A DNA stretch of 64,000 nt from Chrysaora quinquecirrha (Eukaryota; Cnidaria; Scyphozoa; Semaeostomeae; Pelagiidae), in NCBI GenBank assembly GCA_014526335.1, contig JACTAT010000188.1, positions 124,001-188,000 of the forward strand. Direction: 5' to 3'. Positions within the stretch are counted from its first letter, which is position 1, and each line of letters starts with the position of its first letter. The position numbers and the translations under genes are program-made. Of this stretch, positions 1 to 10,239 are shown piece after piece. The notes under the pieces are model-generated. The model worked only from the letters and a program-made list of their open reading frames with translations, was not told where the DNA came from and did not search any database.

Positions 1-660
1 TTGTTTACGGGCCCGGAATACTTCCAGAACTCGTAGTTTAATTTTTCGTTGAAAATGTTCCTCCACCAAATCAAACTTTTCGTCTCTGTATTTATAAGAG
101 TTTTCCAGTTCCAAACTCAACAAATCATTGGTTTTCTGGAGACTTTTGGCGAGGTCATTGACCGTTTCTGTTCGTATATGTTGACAGCCTACATCAGGTT
201 CCCGAGTAATCAATGGTTGCCTTTTTGTCGTTTTGTCAGCATCCTAATTAGACTTTAAAATTATCAATAAAACTGGTGACGGGATCATTGTCCGTAGGAT
301 ATTCCTCGATTAAAATGCTCTGCTCCTGTTGTGAACTATTAGGGATAGCAAGCGAACATTCAATCTTACCGTTCCAAATACTGTGCAGCATGCACTGATG
401 CATAACTAATCGCGCTAGGCCATGTTACTGTTCTAGGCTTGTCGAGACAACAATGAAATCAGCTTGATATTTCTTCGACTTCAGCATTTTATTCCCGCAA
501 GAATCGTGCTGTCCAGATCTAAATCATCTGCAGCGTCTAAGTGGCCAACAGTAGTTTCTCTGTTGACATCTTTTGCAATCATTTTTGCCGGTGAGTCTGA
601 TACTTCCCCCATGACCGTGATGCTTCCGCCATCTTTTGTTGAATTGAAAATCTCAATTTA
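1..660 (-). pseudogene. Decayed coding strip of unknown family, open at left edge
   Basis: Read on the minus strand, most of this stretch is open in one frame or another. Positions about 660-495 give a ~50-residue acidic run ending near STILAG, then the frame changes and continues as a lysine-rich piece (KMLKSKKYQ) to a stop near 432. The same frame resumes from about 430 to 258 (containing EEYPTDNDP), and a new frame from 245 runs open to base 1. That last part looks helical and charged (LAKSLQKTNDLLSLELE, then FQRKIKLRVLEVF). I do not recognise the family. The frame changes suggest a pseudogene or transposon ORF; alternatively 1-245 is a real exon, because AATTAG just before it could be a splice acceptor. 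The plus-strand ORFs here look like shadows. Confidence 0.35.
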
Positions 661-1069
661 TGATACCGAATTCAAATCTCCTATTGTTTTCCATTAATGT
701 GATCCCATGACGTTTCCTCATATCACTGTGAACGCACTGCCCTTTTCCCAACCGCACTTTTTGAACTCCGTGAGTGAGTTCAGCACTGGCCCTTGGACAG
801 TTTTGTTTCAAACTTGAGTTTTTCGAAAACTGTTGGTTTTACTGGTATTTTCCAACGTGTTTCCTTTTGTTGGTTTCAAATACTTTCGAAAAGTGATAAC
901 CAAAACAGCGGTTTCTTCTTTTCGGCGAGTATGAGAGATAAAGAACAAATAAACAGTTTAGGTTGGGTGTGATTTAAACGTGTACTGCTATATCCATTTA
1001 CTGTCATGCATAAAACTAGTCTACCATCTGGTAGGGGGAATACCTAAAATATGCTCCTATAGATTGTCA

Positions 1070-2160
1070 TCATGGAAAAGGACCAAAGGTCTTAACAATT
1101 CATCGCCAAGCATACCACTATACAAGTCAAACTGACCAACCAGAGGGTTAGAGATGTGAATATACGCAATGGTAGACCCTACAATCTAATAAAGCCTTGA
1201 TGGAGCGTACTTTAAATAAAGATAATATCGATCTGCAATATTAAATCTTGCGTATGCATCAAGATGTGAACAGCTGTGAACCAATTTGTTCAACAGTTCA
1301 AAATATGGGACGAATGTTTGAAAAAGAAAGGAACGATGCTGCAAAAGTTCCACCTGTGCGCATGATAATGGCAAGACGTCCCCGCCAAGATCGTCGTTAC
1401 GATGATCCATTTTCAAGAGAAGTTGCTGCAATATATTTTGGTGATGACGGATCACCTACAAATCCAGCAGACATAGAAACTGTTTCTTATTTACGTAGAT
1501 AGCATAAACAGGATTAATCAATAAAAGGGCCTTTAGATAAATGGGCCAGATAAAACCTTTTGAAAAATTTTCCTGAGAAACATCAATTCCTTTGATTGAC
1601 TGCTTAACAATTCTAATCATCCCCCTGAGCATTTGCAGAAAAAAACAACCTTCAGCAAAGTTATAAATTATTCATGACCTGCATAAGAATGTAAGTCTAC
1701 ATCTCTGTTCCCTTTTTCTCGTCTCATCCGAAACGCTGTCATATTTCGGTTAAGAATTTGTGTTTGGACAAAGAAGGCTATAAAGGCTATGGCTGTCCTC
1801 ATTTGAAAATCGTAGAAAACACTCTCCACAGAGATGAAATCATGTAATACCATAACGCAAGGTATGCGGGACCACATCAAACTATTTTCAGAATCTTGCA
1901 GTTCAAGTTACACGATAGAAGTCACATAAGCATACGACCTGCAATCCACTTTCCCCTTCGGCATAACATCTATTTCCACAAGACGCAGGAGGGCAGAGTT
2001 ATTCATGTGAATAACAACGCAACCATAACTGCATGGTTTCAGCTAAATCAAGAAGATGAGCAGGCACGTCAGTATCTTTATCCAGTAACTCAAGGACACT
2101 TTACTTTTGACAAGGGTGCCCAAAATGGAAACCAAGACAGCGTCATTCAACAACAATAAC
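1070..2160 (+). pseudogene. Helitron Rep/helicase protein remnant
   Basis: Plus-strand fragments in changing frames match the linker between the Rep and Pif1-like helicase parts of Helitron proteins. About 1073-1130 contains KVLTIHRQAYHY. About 1230-1500 contains NMGRMFEKE and RRYDDPFSREVAAIYFGDDG, matching the RRYN-P-x-x-EVAA-x-x-x-GD segment of Helitrons. About 1800-2159 contains NARY, LQFKLHDRSHISIRPAIHFP and TAWFQLNQEDEQARQYLYP, matching the F-x-LHDRSH...AIHLP and TAWF-x-LNQ-D-x-ARQYLY blocks. Stops and frame changes lie at about 1140-1230, 1500 and 1840. Neither the HUH motif nor Walker A was seen, so both catalytic ends are missing. Helitron termini (5'-TC, 3' hairpin-CTRR) were not identified. 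Confidence 0.65.
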
Positions 2161-2269
2161 TGGTCGAATATATCAAGTTCAGACTTCGTAGGAAGAAAGA
2201 TTTGCACTAAGGTTGCTTCTGCTACGCTGTATAGGTTAAACATTATTTGACAACCTTAGTCAGTATTTA

Positions 2270-2830
2270 CAAACTGAGACAGCTCAAAGTAGAATAAAGT
2301 TTATATTTCTTGAAGATTAATAAAGTTGCATTACTAAGTCTTTTCACGGAGTAACATCAAACGTCTCAAATGAAATCATACAGCCTACTCTGATTCATTA
2401 CCTATGAGCTTAGTCAGGTCAGAGTTCAATGGGAATTTTATTGTTTTAGAGTGACACTGCATTTTACAAAACTGTTCATTGAGAAAGCAAAGTCTAAAAT
2501 GAATTAATCAAGCCGGTTGAGTCGGTATCTTCGAGCCGAGATAGCTCAAGGTTCAAGGCCATTGGGTGAGAGTGAAAGACACTGCTTTTGACATTGCATT
2601 GTACAAAAACTGATGCTGTGAGAAAGCAAAAAGTCTCAGATGGAATAATAGAACCTCCTGTCCGAGCGGAGACACCTCAGAGTTGAATGAGGTTTAGATT
2701 GTGAGAGAGAGAGTGAATGACACTGCACTGTGCTAAAAATGTTTTTCTGAGTAAGCACAGAGTCCCAAATTAAAAAATAAAGCCTATCGAGCAAGTGGCT
2801 AAAAGCTCGGGAGTCCCAAGAGAGATAATA
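2270..2830. repeat. Degenerate tandem repeat, period about 130 bp, about four copies
   Basis: A block with a GACACTGCA-like phrase, a TACAAAAACTG-like phrase, a GAGAAAGCA phrase and AAGTCTCAAATG recurs near 2340-2400, 2450-2510, 2590-2645 and 2715-2775. Copies are about 128-138 bases apart and diverged. No ORF of interest runs through it. Confidence 0.55.
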
Positions 2831-2849
2831 TAAGCCTGATATAAGGATC

Positions 2850-3885
2850 AACTATAAGACCTGCGCCACAGGAGGAAACCTAGAATGAGCAAAGAAAATA
2901 AAGGTACAAGTAAGGTTTGCTAAGGTTTGCCGTGCAAACTGAGGGACACAATTTTCACAGCCATAATTGAATTGCGAAAATGGCACATTTGCACCCCTGG
3001 CGTGAATGGAGATTAATGAGCAGGTATCGTGATTAGTTCCCCTTAGCCATGTGCTTAGCATTCAGACCAAGAAGTACTGATGTGGACTTACTACTTCACT
3101 GTCAAGTAACCAACCGTTAATAAATCCTAAATAGCTACTATGTGATGTTTTCTTTTCATTGTCATGGAACTTTGAAATATCAGGAATGGTGTCAAGAAAG
3201 GTCAATTGTCTTAGAAGTCGCAAACTCAGTTTCCGACCAAAATACCAACGAGAAGACAACGCCTGAAATTAGGCCATGCTGTCCTGCAGGCCCATCAGGA
3301 AGAAGAGCAGCTGAGTGTGCAGACCATTTGGTGAAATAACATATCCTGTTACCCTTGTGTTTCCGGTCATTTAGCCCAAGAGCTAAACACGAGCTTTAAT
3401 TTTGTTCTGGCTGACACTTGTTGAAGACAACAGATCAGTCCCTGGCTGATCGCCAAAAAACAGTTGTGGTGAAGACGCAGCTAACTGAAAACATTTGCAT
3501 TAAAAGCATCCACAAATGCTGCACAACAACATTGGCAAATAGCCTAATAGAAGTATCCTTGCGGTAGTTATTCCATTGAAAATGGAAGTATGGAAATCAG
3601 ATTTGATGGGAAAATGGTTCCAGCAAGTTGCCAATGTCAGATAAAAGAGCAGCGGCAGGCAAGCAGAGACAAAATGGGAGCAAGAAGGTGTAGCCTGTAG
3701 GTCAGGAATTGAATTGGTTGCGTGGCACACAAGAAAAGTATTGTTCAAGTCTTATTCACTGATCCTGATTCTAATTTAAACAGTTCTGTTTCAGTTAAAA
3801 AGGAAGAATGTATCTAGGTACCCTATGGATGCAAAACCAAAAAGCCATCACACAAAATCTCTTGTCCACAAACACATGCAACTGC
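2850..3885. other. No recognisable gene
   Basis: Only short ORFs (about 65-95 codons) with no motif I recognise, on both strands. No repeat structure was evident apart from the start of the PLE flank at the right end. Confidence 0.4.
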
Positions 3886-3887
3886 TT

Positions 3888-3956
3888 ATATACGAAACCA
3901 AGCAGGAACACCGCGACCCAGAAAACAAAAGATAAACTATGGTTTCGAACTAAAAC
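3888..3956 (+). repeat. Left inverted terminal copy of the first PLE
   Basis: Nearly identical, in inverted orientation, to 5576-5642. The shared core includes CCAAGCAGGAACACCGCG and AAACAAAAGATAAACTATGG. Confidence 0.75.
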
Positions 3957-3970
3957 ATTTTTTAAAAAAA

Positions 3971-4005
3971 CTAATATTTCGCCCTGCCAAGCAGGGCTTC
4001 TTCAG
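3971..4005 (-). ncRNA. Hammerhead-ribozyme-like motif in PLE terminal region
   Basis: On the minus strand this reads CTGAAGA, a hairpin GCCCTG-CTTGG-CAGGGC, then GAAA and TATTAG. That is the CUGANGA / stem II / GAAA layout of a hammerhead core, with one unpaired A before stem II. PLE terminal repeats are reported to carry hammerhead motifs with a minimal stem III. The position downstream of the GIY-YIG domain, inside the terminal region, fits. Stem I and the cleavage-site partner could not be assigned, so self-cleavage is unproven. Confidence 0.45.
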
Positions 4006-4313
4006 AGTGTGATAGAATCGAAAACATTTTTTTTAACAGTATATACAAGTAATTATTTTGAATTATGGTTGGTGAAATCTGATTGGTGGTATTTTTGATG
4101 CTTCGCAGTGGCAAGGTGTGGTGTGGAAGATGTGCATGTTGTGGTAGTGAGGGCGTAAATAATGATAATAATCATAACGGTTAAATGATAATGAAATTAA
4201 TAATTATATGAAATTGTTTTATTAATGAGAAAAGAAAAAATAATCTCCTTAATTATTATAATAGTAATAAGGGTAAAAATAGTTAGGTAGTGGGAAGAAG
4301 AGGTTAGAGTGGG

Positions 4314-4955
4314 TTAGCGGTCAGTGGTCCTGTTTAGTCCGTAAGGTGCGAGAGTGTTAGCCAGGCCAATGAGATATTGTTCTTTGGCTCTTCTAACACT
4401 CTCCCGTTTGTTATGTAGTTGTAGGATGGGTAGAATTTGTAGGTCGTCAACTGTGTGTCCGGGTTTACAGAAGTGATCTGCAACCCCGGATTTGTCATGT
4501 TTTTTGTTAATAATGTCCCTACGGTGCTCGTTGAGTCTGTCTGGTAGTCGTCTTCCCGTCTGCCCGATGTACTGGCAGTTCTTGTCCCATTTCTGTTGGC
4601 ACCGCAGGCATTGTATGACGTAAATAACGTTGGTCGAGTTACAGTCCAGTCGTTGTTTGATGTTGAATGTTTTGTCTGTGTTGGTAAATGTAACTGTAGT
4701 GGCCCCGTTGCGTATGTGCGTACATGTGTAGCAGTTGCGCTTGGACGAGCATTTGTGTACGCCTTTGGGATCGTTGGTTACGTCATTTTCTATCTTCGCA
4801 CATACCAGGTGATCTCTTAGGCTTTTAGTCCTTCGGTAGCTCAGTACTGGTGGTTGGGGGAAAGCTTCTTTGCAGTCTTCAGAGGTCTGTAATGACGTAT
4901 AATGTTTTGTAAGTATTTGACCAAATTTAGGTAACCCTGGATGGTAGGTTACCAC
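4314..4955 (-). pseudogene. PLE GIY-YIG endonuclease domain
   Basis: The 213-residue frame is the C-terminal part of a Penelope-like polyprotein. The GIY-YIG signature appears as NVIYVIQCLRC followed by CQYIGQTGRRLPDRLNEHRRD; Arg and Glu/His positions of the domain follow. A CCHC-like cluster (HKCSSKRNCYTCTH) precedes it, as in PLE connector regions. In PLEs this nuclease nicks target DNA to prime reverse transcription. The frame differs by one base from the RT frame to its right (4994-5557); the shift lies around 4995-5020, since an alternative frame there reads smoothly into this ORF. The C-terminus ends LNRTTDR, as also seen in the scrap at 15.7 kb. Confidence 0.8.
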
Positions 4956-4993
4956 AAAAGGAGTCCTGTTGTTCTGTTGCTTGTTTTTAGTCT

Positions 4994-5557
4994 TTAAGCT
5001 GTCTTGTCTAGTAATACGAGAAGCTTTCCGTATTTCGTTTCGTACATGTTTCCGTCTGTAGCCTCTGTTCGTAAGGTACTTAGCAGTTCAGTAGTTCGTT
5101 TTGTAAAGGTGGTGTCGTCTGAACAGATGCATCGCAGGCGTAAACCAAGAGTGAAAGGTATGGAGTTCTTGGTGTGTTTGGGATGCGCAGAAGAATGGAG
5201 AAGATATTGATGGGTATCAGTCGGTTTAATGTAAAGGTCTGTGGAGATGCTATGGTCTGTGTTGAGTGTGACAGTGACATCGAGGAAGTTAGTTGAGGTG
5301 GAGGAGATGTCGCTAGTGAATTTGATATTGGGATGAATGTTGTTGAGATTGTCAATAAATTCAGTAAGTCTGTCTTGTCCGTGCGTCCAAATCAAAAAAG
5401 TATCGTCAATGTAGCGCCACCAGACAAGTGGCTTGAATGGTGCGCTGTCTAGGGCCCTAGTTTCAAGAGCCCCCATAAACAAATTAGCATATGGGGGTGC
5501 CATTCTAGTGCCCATGGCCGTACCGTGTTTCTGTAAGAAAAACTGTCCGTCAAACTC
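4994..5557 (-). pseudogene. PLE reverse transcriptase, C-terminal half
   Basis: The frame is open from about 5557 without needing a start codon. It includes FFLQKHGTAMGTRMAPPYAN, the RT block 4 motif of PLEs, and WWRYIDDTFLIW, where YIDD is the catalytic box (codons at about 5402-5413). FLDVTVTLN, the conserved block after the catalytic box, follows. The palm's first aspartate block and everything upstream are absent, so the copy is 5'-truncated at the right inverted repeat. The C-terminus runs into a stop (LLDKTA) because of a frameshift before the endonuclease domain. Confidence 0.85.
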
Positions 5558-5575
5558 AATTTTTTTTTAAAAATA

Positions 5576-5642
5576 GTTTTAATTAAACCATAGTTTATCT
5601 TTTGTTTTCTGCATCGCGGTGTTCCTGCTTGGTTTTATATTT
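5576..5642 (-). repeat. Right inverted terminal copy of the first PLE
   Basis: Reverse complement of 3888-3956 with a few substitutions. It directly abuts the truncated 5' end of the RT coding region (about 5557), separated by a T-rich run. Confidence 0.75.
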
Positions 5643-5645
5643 ATC

Positions 5646-6340
5646 TCTTCGCCGCAAGAAAGACTTCTACACGCAGCAGCCAGTTAAGTGGTCTTTCCTT
5701 TTTCAATTTGCTTATATATGGCTGAGTCCAAAAAAATAAACAAACAAAAATACATAAATTAATAAACAAACCTCCATCTATTTAATTTAGGTCTGATCTA
5801 TTTATCTTGCTTCCATCTGTTAAACCACTAGCTGGACTGAGCCTCGACACTATCACCTCTATCTCAGCGCAATACTCCCTCGACATAGTCGATGGAATTC
5901 AAACACAATCAGCAGGTAGTTGTACCTGAATTTTTTATTTCGACAAGTGTTAGCTGCATTAGCATTTGCAATTGTCTCCGTATGCACCCAGGTTCACCAT
6001 ATCAACCTAATCCTTACTGCCACATACCAGCAGGCTGCCTGGTTTATGGAGAAAATGATGACAAGGTATGAAGGGCAGCCAAAAATGAACATCCCCCTCT
6101 TTTGGTAAATGGATTTTTTGTCAATGCTCATTCTAGCTCATGGGTTGTGGTGGGTTGGAATTTGGGCGTATTTTGCCTGGTAAGCCACCAACGATGCATA
6201 TGGTGGCAGATAAGTATTCGTATACAAATGTTTCATCCTTAGCTATTATACTGTATTGAGTTTAGCCTAAAACGATTCCCACTACTGCCAGCCCTGTGTA
6301 TGTTATTGTCTCACTTGCCTGCCACAGGGACCGCCACGCG
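5646..6340. other. No recognisable gene
   Basis: Short ORFs only (the longest is 62 codons at 5920-6108) with no recognisable motif. AT-rich spacer. Confidence 0.4.
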
Positions 6341-6342
6341 TA

Positions 6343-6655
6343 AATTGAAATTAAAATTGAAATTAAAATAAAATTAAAATTAAAATCAAAATTAGAATCG
6401 AAATTAAAATTAAAATTAAAATTAAAATTAAAATTAAAATTAAAATTAAAATTAAAATTAAAATTAAAATTAAAATTAAAATTAAAATTAAATTAAAATT
6501 AAAATAAAAATCAAAATTAGAATCGAAATTAAAATTAAAATTAAAATTAAAATTAAAATTAAAATTAAAATTAAAATTAAAATAGAAATAGAAATAAAAA
6601 TAGAAATAGAAATTGAAATTCAAATTCAAATTAATTCAAATTAAACTTAAAATTA
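6343..6655. repeat. (TTAAAA)n-type hexamer microsatellite
   Basis: About 310 bases of near-perfect ATTAAA / AATTAA hexamers with occasional GAAATC and TAGAAA variants. A 130-base block (6360-6490) is repeated at 6500-6600, including the variant AAATCAAAATTAGAATCGAA, so the array has itself been duplicated. The ORF across it is low-complexity and not a gene. Confidence 0.9.
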
Positions 6656-6659
6656 AAAT

Positions 6660-8040
6660 TAAATGAAACTAAGGCTTAAGTCTGGTTTATACTATCATCT
6701 TGAGAGATTGTGATAGTGTAAATCACCTTAAAAATTGCTCTTTGTTGCTCGTTGGTGGCAATTTAATTCTTTTTTTAATCCTTCTCGCGCAACTTCAATT
6801 TGAGCCCTGCTCAAATTGTTCCGCTTTCTTTCAAGTTTTTTAAAGGAGCCGGCAACTGAATATTGACAGCTCGCTTCCCAAACAGGCCAACCACGACCAC
6901 ATCAAACAAATTTTAAAACTATTCCCAAAGCCAATTTTAGTTAAGAGATGTCTTTTGGCCTTTTAAAAAGATTTCAAACACAAAAATGAAAGAAATTGAA
7001 AAAACTGATAGGACAGGATGGGCAAGTAAAGATGCGTTGATGTAGACCTACGCAATCATGTTATAGAGGTCTTCAATATAGTCACGCAATATGAGATCAA
7101 AGGAAACTATAGAGCAAAGTGATTACGTCACTGTATAATAGTAAACTATAAAAAACCGTCGCACTTTAGCAGTGGGTATGACATTTGCTGTAAATTTTCT
7201 CCATGAAAAAGAAATTAAAATATTTGTAGAGTAAGATTTAGCCGGCTTTTATAGGTTTCTCCTCTAAATGTATCCAATAAAGCTAGCTGGAGACTTTTTC
7301 ATGTCATTATTTGGCAAGGCTGGAAATGGTGCCATGGGAAGCCTGTGGGCTGAAAATTCAGGACAGAATGATACATTTATTTAATCTACAATAATTCTTA
7401 ATTTACCTTTGAGCATAGCGAACAATGAGTCTGTGTTCATCATCCATCCTAAATGATGAAGTGAGAAGTATATGACATCAATTTTTTTATATTGATCTTT
7501 TTCTAGTTTCTGAAAATTTAATCTTTCCTGTTCAGTTTGGTACAAAACCTACTTTATCTGGACGGGCGGAAGAGGGTCTAAAAAGTGTCTTGAAAAGGGC
7601 ATCCAAATTTACTAAAATCGTTGACGTCACAGTAGACATGCTATTTTCACGTATCATGGTTTTCTTTGGATTTGTATGGGGTATGCGGGAGTGTACTTCA
7701 CCTTCTCTTCAAGTAGGTCAAGAGCCATTTCGGATAAAAATGCTTTGCGCATAGCAAAATTCGTACATTTTGCAAATTTGTCTGAGTTTTCTCTGGGCTT
7801 AAAAAACCTTTTTGGAGAAAACGATGGTAAATTGAATTTGATGACAGGCTCAAGATAAAAGACGATTTTGTGGGTGGAAATGATGCGGCACATTGACACA
7901 CAGATGAACAGAATATCGGAAAATGTATCATCCGACGGCTTCAATTACAACGAAAAATCCTTTTCAGATATTTTTGAGACCGCAGAGAAAATAAACTTCA
8001 TTGATCTAAATAATTTTCCAGCCGATACTGTCAGAATATA
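6660..8040. other. No convincing gene
   Basis: Overlapping 60-96-codon ORFs on both strands at 7654-7944 have no motif I recognise. A possible splice acceptor (minus strand, at 7350) precedes short open frames in all three phases, so no exon is called. Nothing else is evident. Confidence 0.4.
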
Positions 8041-8041
8041 A

Positions 8042-9002
8042 AGGATGAATGCAATTCCGAATAGGTGCATCTTATTGGACTCAAGATTTAAGCTAAAATA
8101 AGCAAATCATGGAGATGTTTAGTCCATATTTCGATTTATTTAACAAAATCATTATCAAGACAATAAACGAGAAAACCTACAAACCAGGCTTATATACAGA
8201 ATTGGTGTACAGCGAAAGTGTGTTAAAATTCACATTGGAACAAACTCTATAAAGGTGAGGCGAATAAAGCTAAACAAAGTAATTGAAAGTACGCACAAAA
8301 GAGCGCACAAAAGACCGAACAGAAAAGCACGCAGATAGTATAACGATAAATCCAATACAGATTGGAATAATTGGAACACCTTAGAGGCCTTTAGGCCAAA
8401 GTTGATTAAAGGTGTTCTTTCCTTAATAAAGAAATCTTTGCATTCTAAAGTGTCTCAATTGCCACTATCAATTATTCTTGTGTTGTTATGTACTAAATTC
8501 AGTCTGAAATCATCAGGGTTTACACTATTCGAAAAAAGGTTGTTGATGGAAAATAAGTGTTCACAATTTGAGCAATTCTCAAGGTGCGATTTAATAACTG
8601 ATTCGTCACGAGATGAGTGACGTTGAAACAATGTTCGCTTTGTTAAACCAATGTATGACGCACAACAACAGGGGCACGTGAATTCGTAGATGATGTATGA
8701 TTTGCTGAGCAGAGGAATGCGGTCCTTCATATTTGTAAAGAATTACATTTTCGTAACCGAGTACAACGTAACAAAGTTCACTTTCTCTTTGGTACAGCAA
8801 CCGAGTTTCCTCCAGCATTTTTTGATAAATTGATCACCAATATCGCCAGCGTAGTGAACGTTGAAGAAAACATTTCTAATGTTATCATTATTATCATTAC
8901 TACTTCTTTCGTTAGTCGAGGGTTGTTACTCCGTGTTTTCCTTATTTCAACTAAGTCTTGAGTTCAATAAGATGCACCTATTCGGAATTGCATTCATCTT
9001 TA
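8042..9002 (-). mobile_element. Second Penelope-like element, only the endonuclease end left, flanked by inverted terminal copies
   Basis: 8042-8103 (GATGAATGCAATTCCGAATA, then GGTGCATCTTATT) reappears inverted at about 8942-9002 with few changes. Between the copies lies a minus-strand PLE GIY-YIG domain. The layout is the same as in the 3.9-5.6 kb element although the sequences are not closely related. The element is about 960 bp, so nearly the whole RT is gone. Confidence 0.7.
8455..8872 (-). pseudogene. PLE GIY-YIG endonuclease fragment with a stop codon
   Basis: The frame from 8730 reads MKDRIPLLSKSYIIYEFTCP, then SYIGLTKRTLFQRH, the two halves of the GIY-YIG motif with the CPxC cluster between them. 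The upstream extension in the same frame (about 8872-8732) contains VNFVTLYSVTK before a TAA, matching the FVTxY-x-T-x-KL-x-FF segment that normally leads into KDRIP in such proteins. The extension shows that the stop at about 8750 is a lesion and not a true start. It ends ...RIIDSGN at 8455. Confidence 0.7.
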
Positions 9003-9004
9003 AT

Positions 9005-9168
9005 GATCTAAATACATTTGCTGTACATCAAACATTTTGTTGCACGCGAAACAAATTATTCATTATTCTTTTTACCTTCTTGACGTAAATGTAGAATCAA
9101 AAACTTAAGTGTTATGATGATCACTGATCACAAAATTCAGTAAAAAATATTAGGCATCATCACAAGCA
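9005..9168. other. Short spacer, nothing recognised
   Basis: AT-rich sequence between the second PLE and the TIR-like segment that follows. Confidence 0.4.
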
Positions 9169-10237
9169 CCCTGGGTGCTAGAACCTTTCAGAATGAAAAA
9201 AAATTATACCAGAGAGGCAGAGAAGAGCTCTAGTCAAATACGCCCTTCTATTGTTTTACATCGGCAAATCAAATTGAAGATACATGAACGTGTATCATGG
9301 TAATGAATGGGCAATCAGTAAGACAATTTTGTAATGTGATTAACCATTCACTTCTATGCAAGCTGTGAAAGATTCATAAATTTGGCAAGATAGCTGCGAG
9401 AAAACGAGTCAACAAGGCCAAGCAATTTTGATAAGGTTATGAGGAAGAAACTCGTCAAATACTTTCCAAATTAAAAGGAGACAACTTTATGAGAAACTGA
9501 AGCTTTCAAAGCCATATTCCTGCTGAAGCGAGATGCCTGTTTTGCAATTTTTAACATGGGCAAGCCATTATGGAACACCAGACCACACAAGAAAAGTAGT
9601 TTTCAATCATGACGTATGAAGGCATGAAGCACATCACGTCCCTGACTGGTGAGGGTATACATACATTGTGAACATATCAAGGCCTAGCTTGGATCACAGG
9701 TTTCTCTCAAATCGAAAGGACAACAGAGCCATCAAGTTGAAAATGAGAACTTTTCAGCAGTAATATGGCTTTCAAAGCTTCTGTTTTTTGTCAATAATCT
9801 CTCACTGAACTTTAATAATGTAACATATTTGGAAAATAAATAACGATCATTGAACATATCCATAGAACCTCATCGAAATTGCTTGGCCTGGTCACAGAAT
9901 AGGTGTGGTTTGGCTGTTTGGCTTGTTTTCTTGCATATATCTTGCCATCCACCTGCACTTTTTGCACAGGCCGATGAAGCTTTAACAGCTTTCTCAACTG
10001 TTTCACTCATTTCATGTGACCTGACAATTGAAATAAAAAGGATAAATATTTCATAATAAATATTTTTATTTCAATGTCTGGGACTGCTTCCATCTATCTA
10101 GGCCTTCTGTCAGTGTTTGCTGAGGCCATAACTCATGAACAAGAGGTGGAAGAGCAGCCGACTCGTTCTCTCTTCCTTCTGTCTCTCCTTTTCCTTTTCC
10201 TCTCTTTTCTTCCAAAGAGATTCTAGCACCCAGGGTA
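9169..10237. mobile_element. Possible 1.07-kb TIR element with a second inner inverted pair
   Basis: ACCCTGGGTGCTAGAA near 9169-9185 is mirrored by TTCTAGCACCCAGGGT near 10222-10237. An inner inverted pair of about 35 bases (GAAGCTTTCAAAGCCATATT at 9498 and its complement at about 9755-9780) lies inside. No clear target-site duplication was found. A minus-strand open segment (9870-10020) lies between. It could be a small non-autonomous DNA transposon, but the TIR is short. Confidence 0.35.
9870..10020 (-). CDS. Candidate exon or ORF fragment of unknown family
   Basis: On the minus strand a pyrimidine-rich tract ending ATTGTCAG precedes one base and then 49 open codons (SHEMSETVEKAVKASSACAK, then SAGGWQDICKKTSQ) to a TGA at 9870-9872. 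The leading single base would complete the codon left open by the dystrobrevin exon at 15323-15456, so it is phase-compatible as a downstream exon. The sequence does not resemble the dystrobrevin tail, however, and it lies within a possible TIR element. A shorter version could end at CAG|GTGGAT. Coding character is suggested only by composition. Confidence 0.28.
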
Positions 10238-10239
10238 CA

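Larger units (their letters stand above)
3888..5645 (-). mobile_element. Penelope-like element, 5'-truncated, flanked by inverted terminal copies
   Basis: The element runs on the minus strand. The reverse transcriptase end lies at the right and the GIY-YIG endonuclease and 3' terminal region at the left. It is bounded by inverted copies of one ~70-base sequence: 3888-3956 carries AAGCAGGAACACCGCG...GATAAACTATGG, and its reverse complement is at about 5576-5642. Terminal repeats in tandem or partial inverted arrangement (pseudo-LTRs) are typical of PLEs. A hammerhead-ribozyme-like motif sits in the left terminal region. A shorter related scrap lies at 15600-15850. The element is inactive: the 5' part of the RT is missing and there is a frameshift between RT and EN. 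Confidence 0.85.

Noticed and set aside
6363..6629. 88-codon Asn/Phe/Ile-rich ORF
   Set aside because: It is a translation of the (TTAAAA)n array.
7240..7349. Terminal exon on minus with acceptor GAATTTTCAG at 7350
   Set aside because: All three frames stay open for a short distance and end differently; nothing favours a real product.
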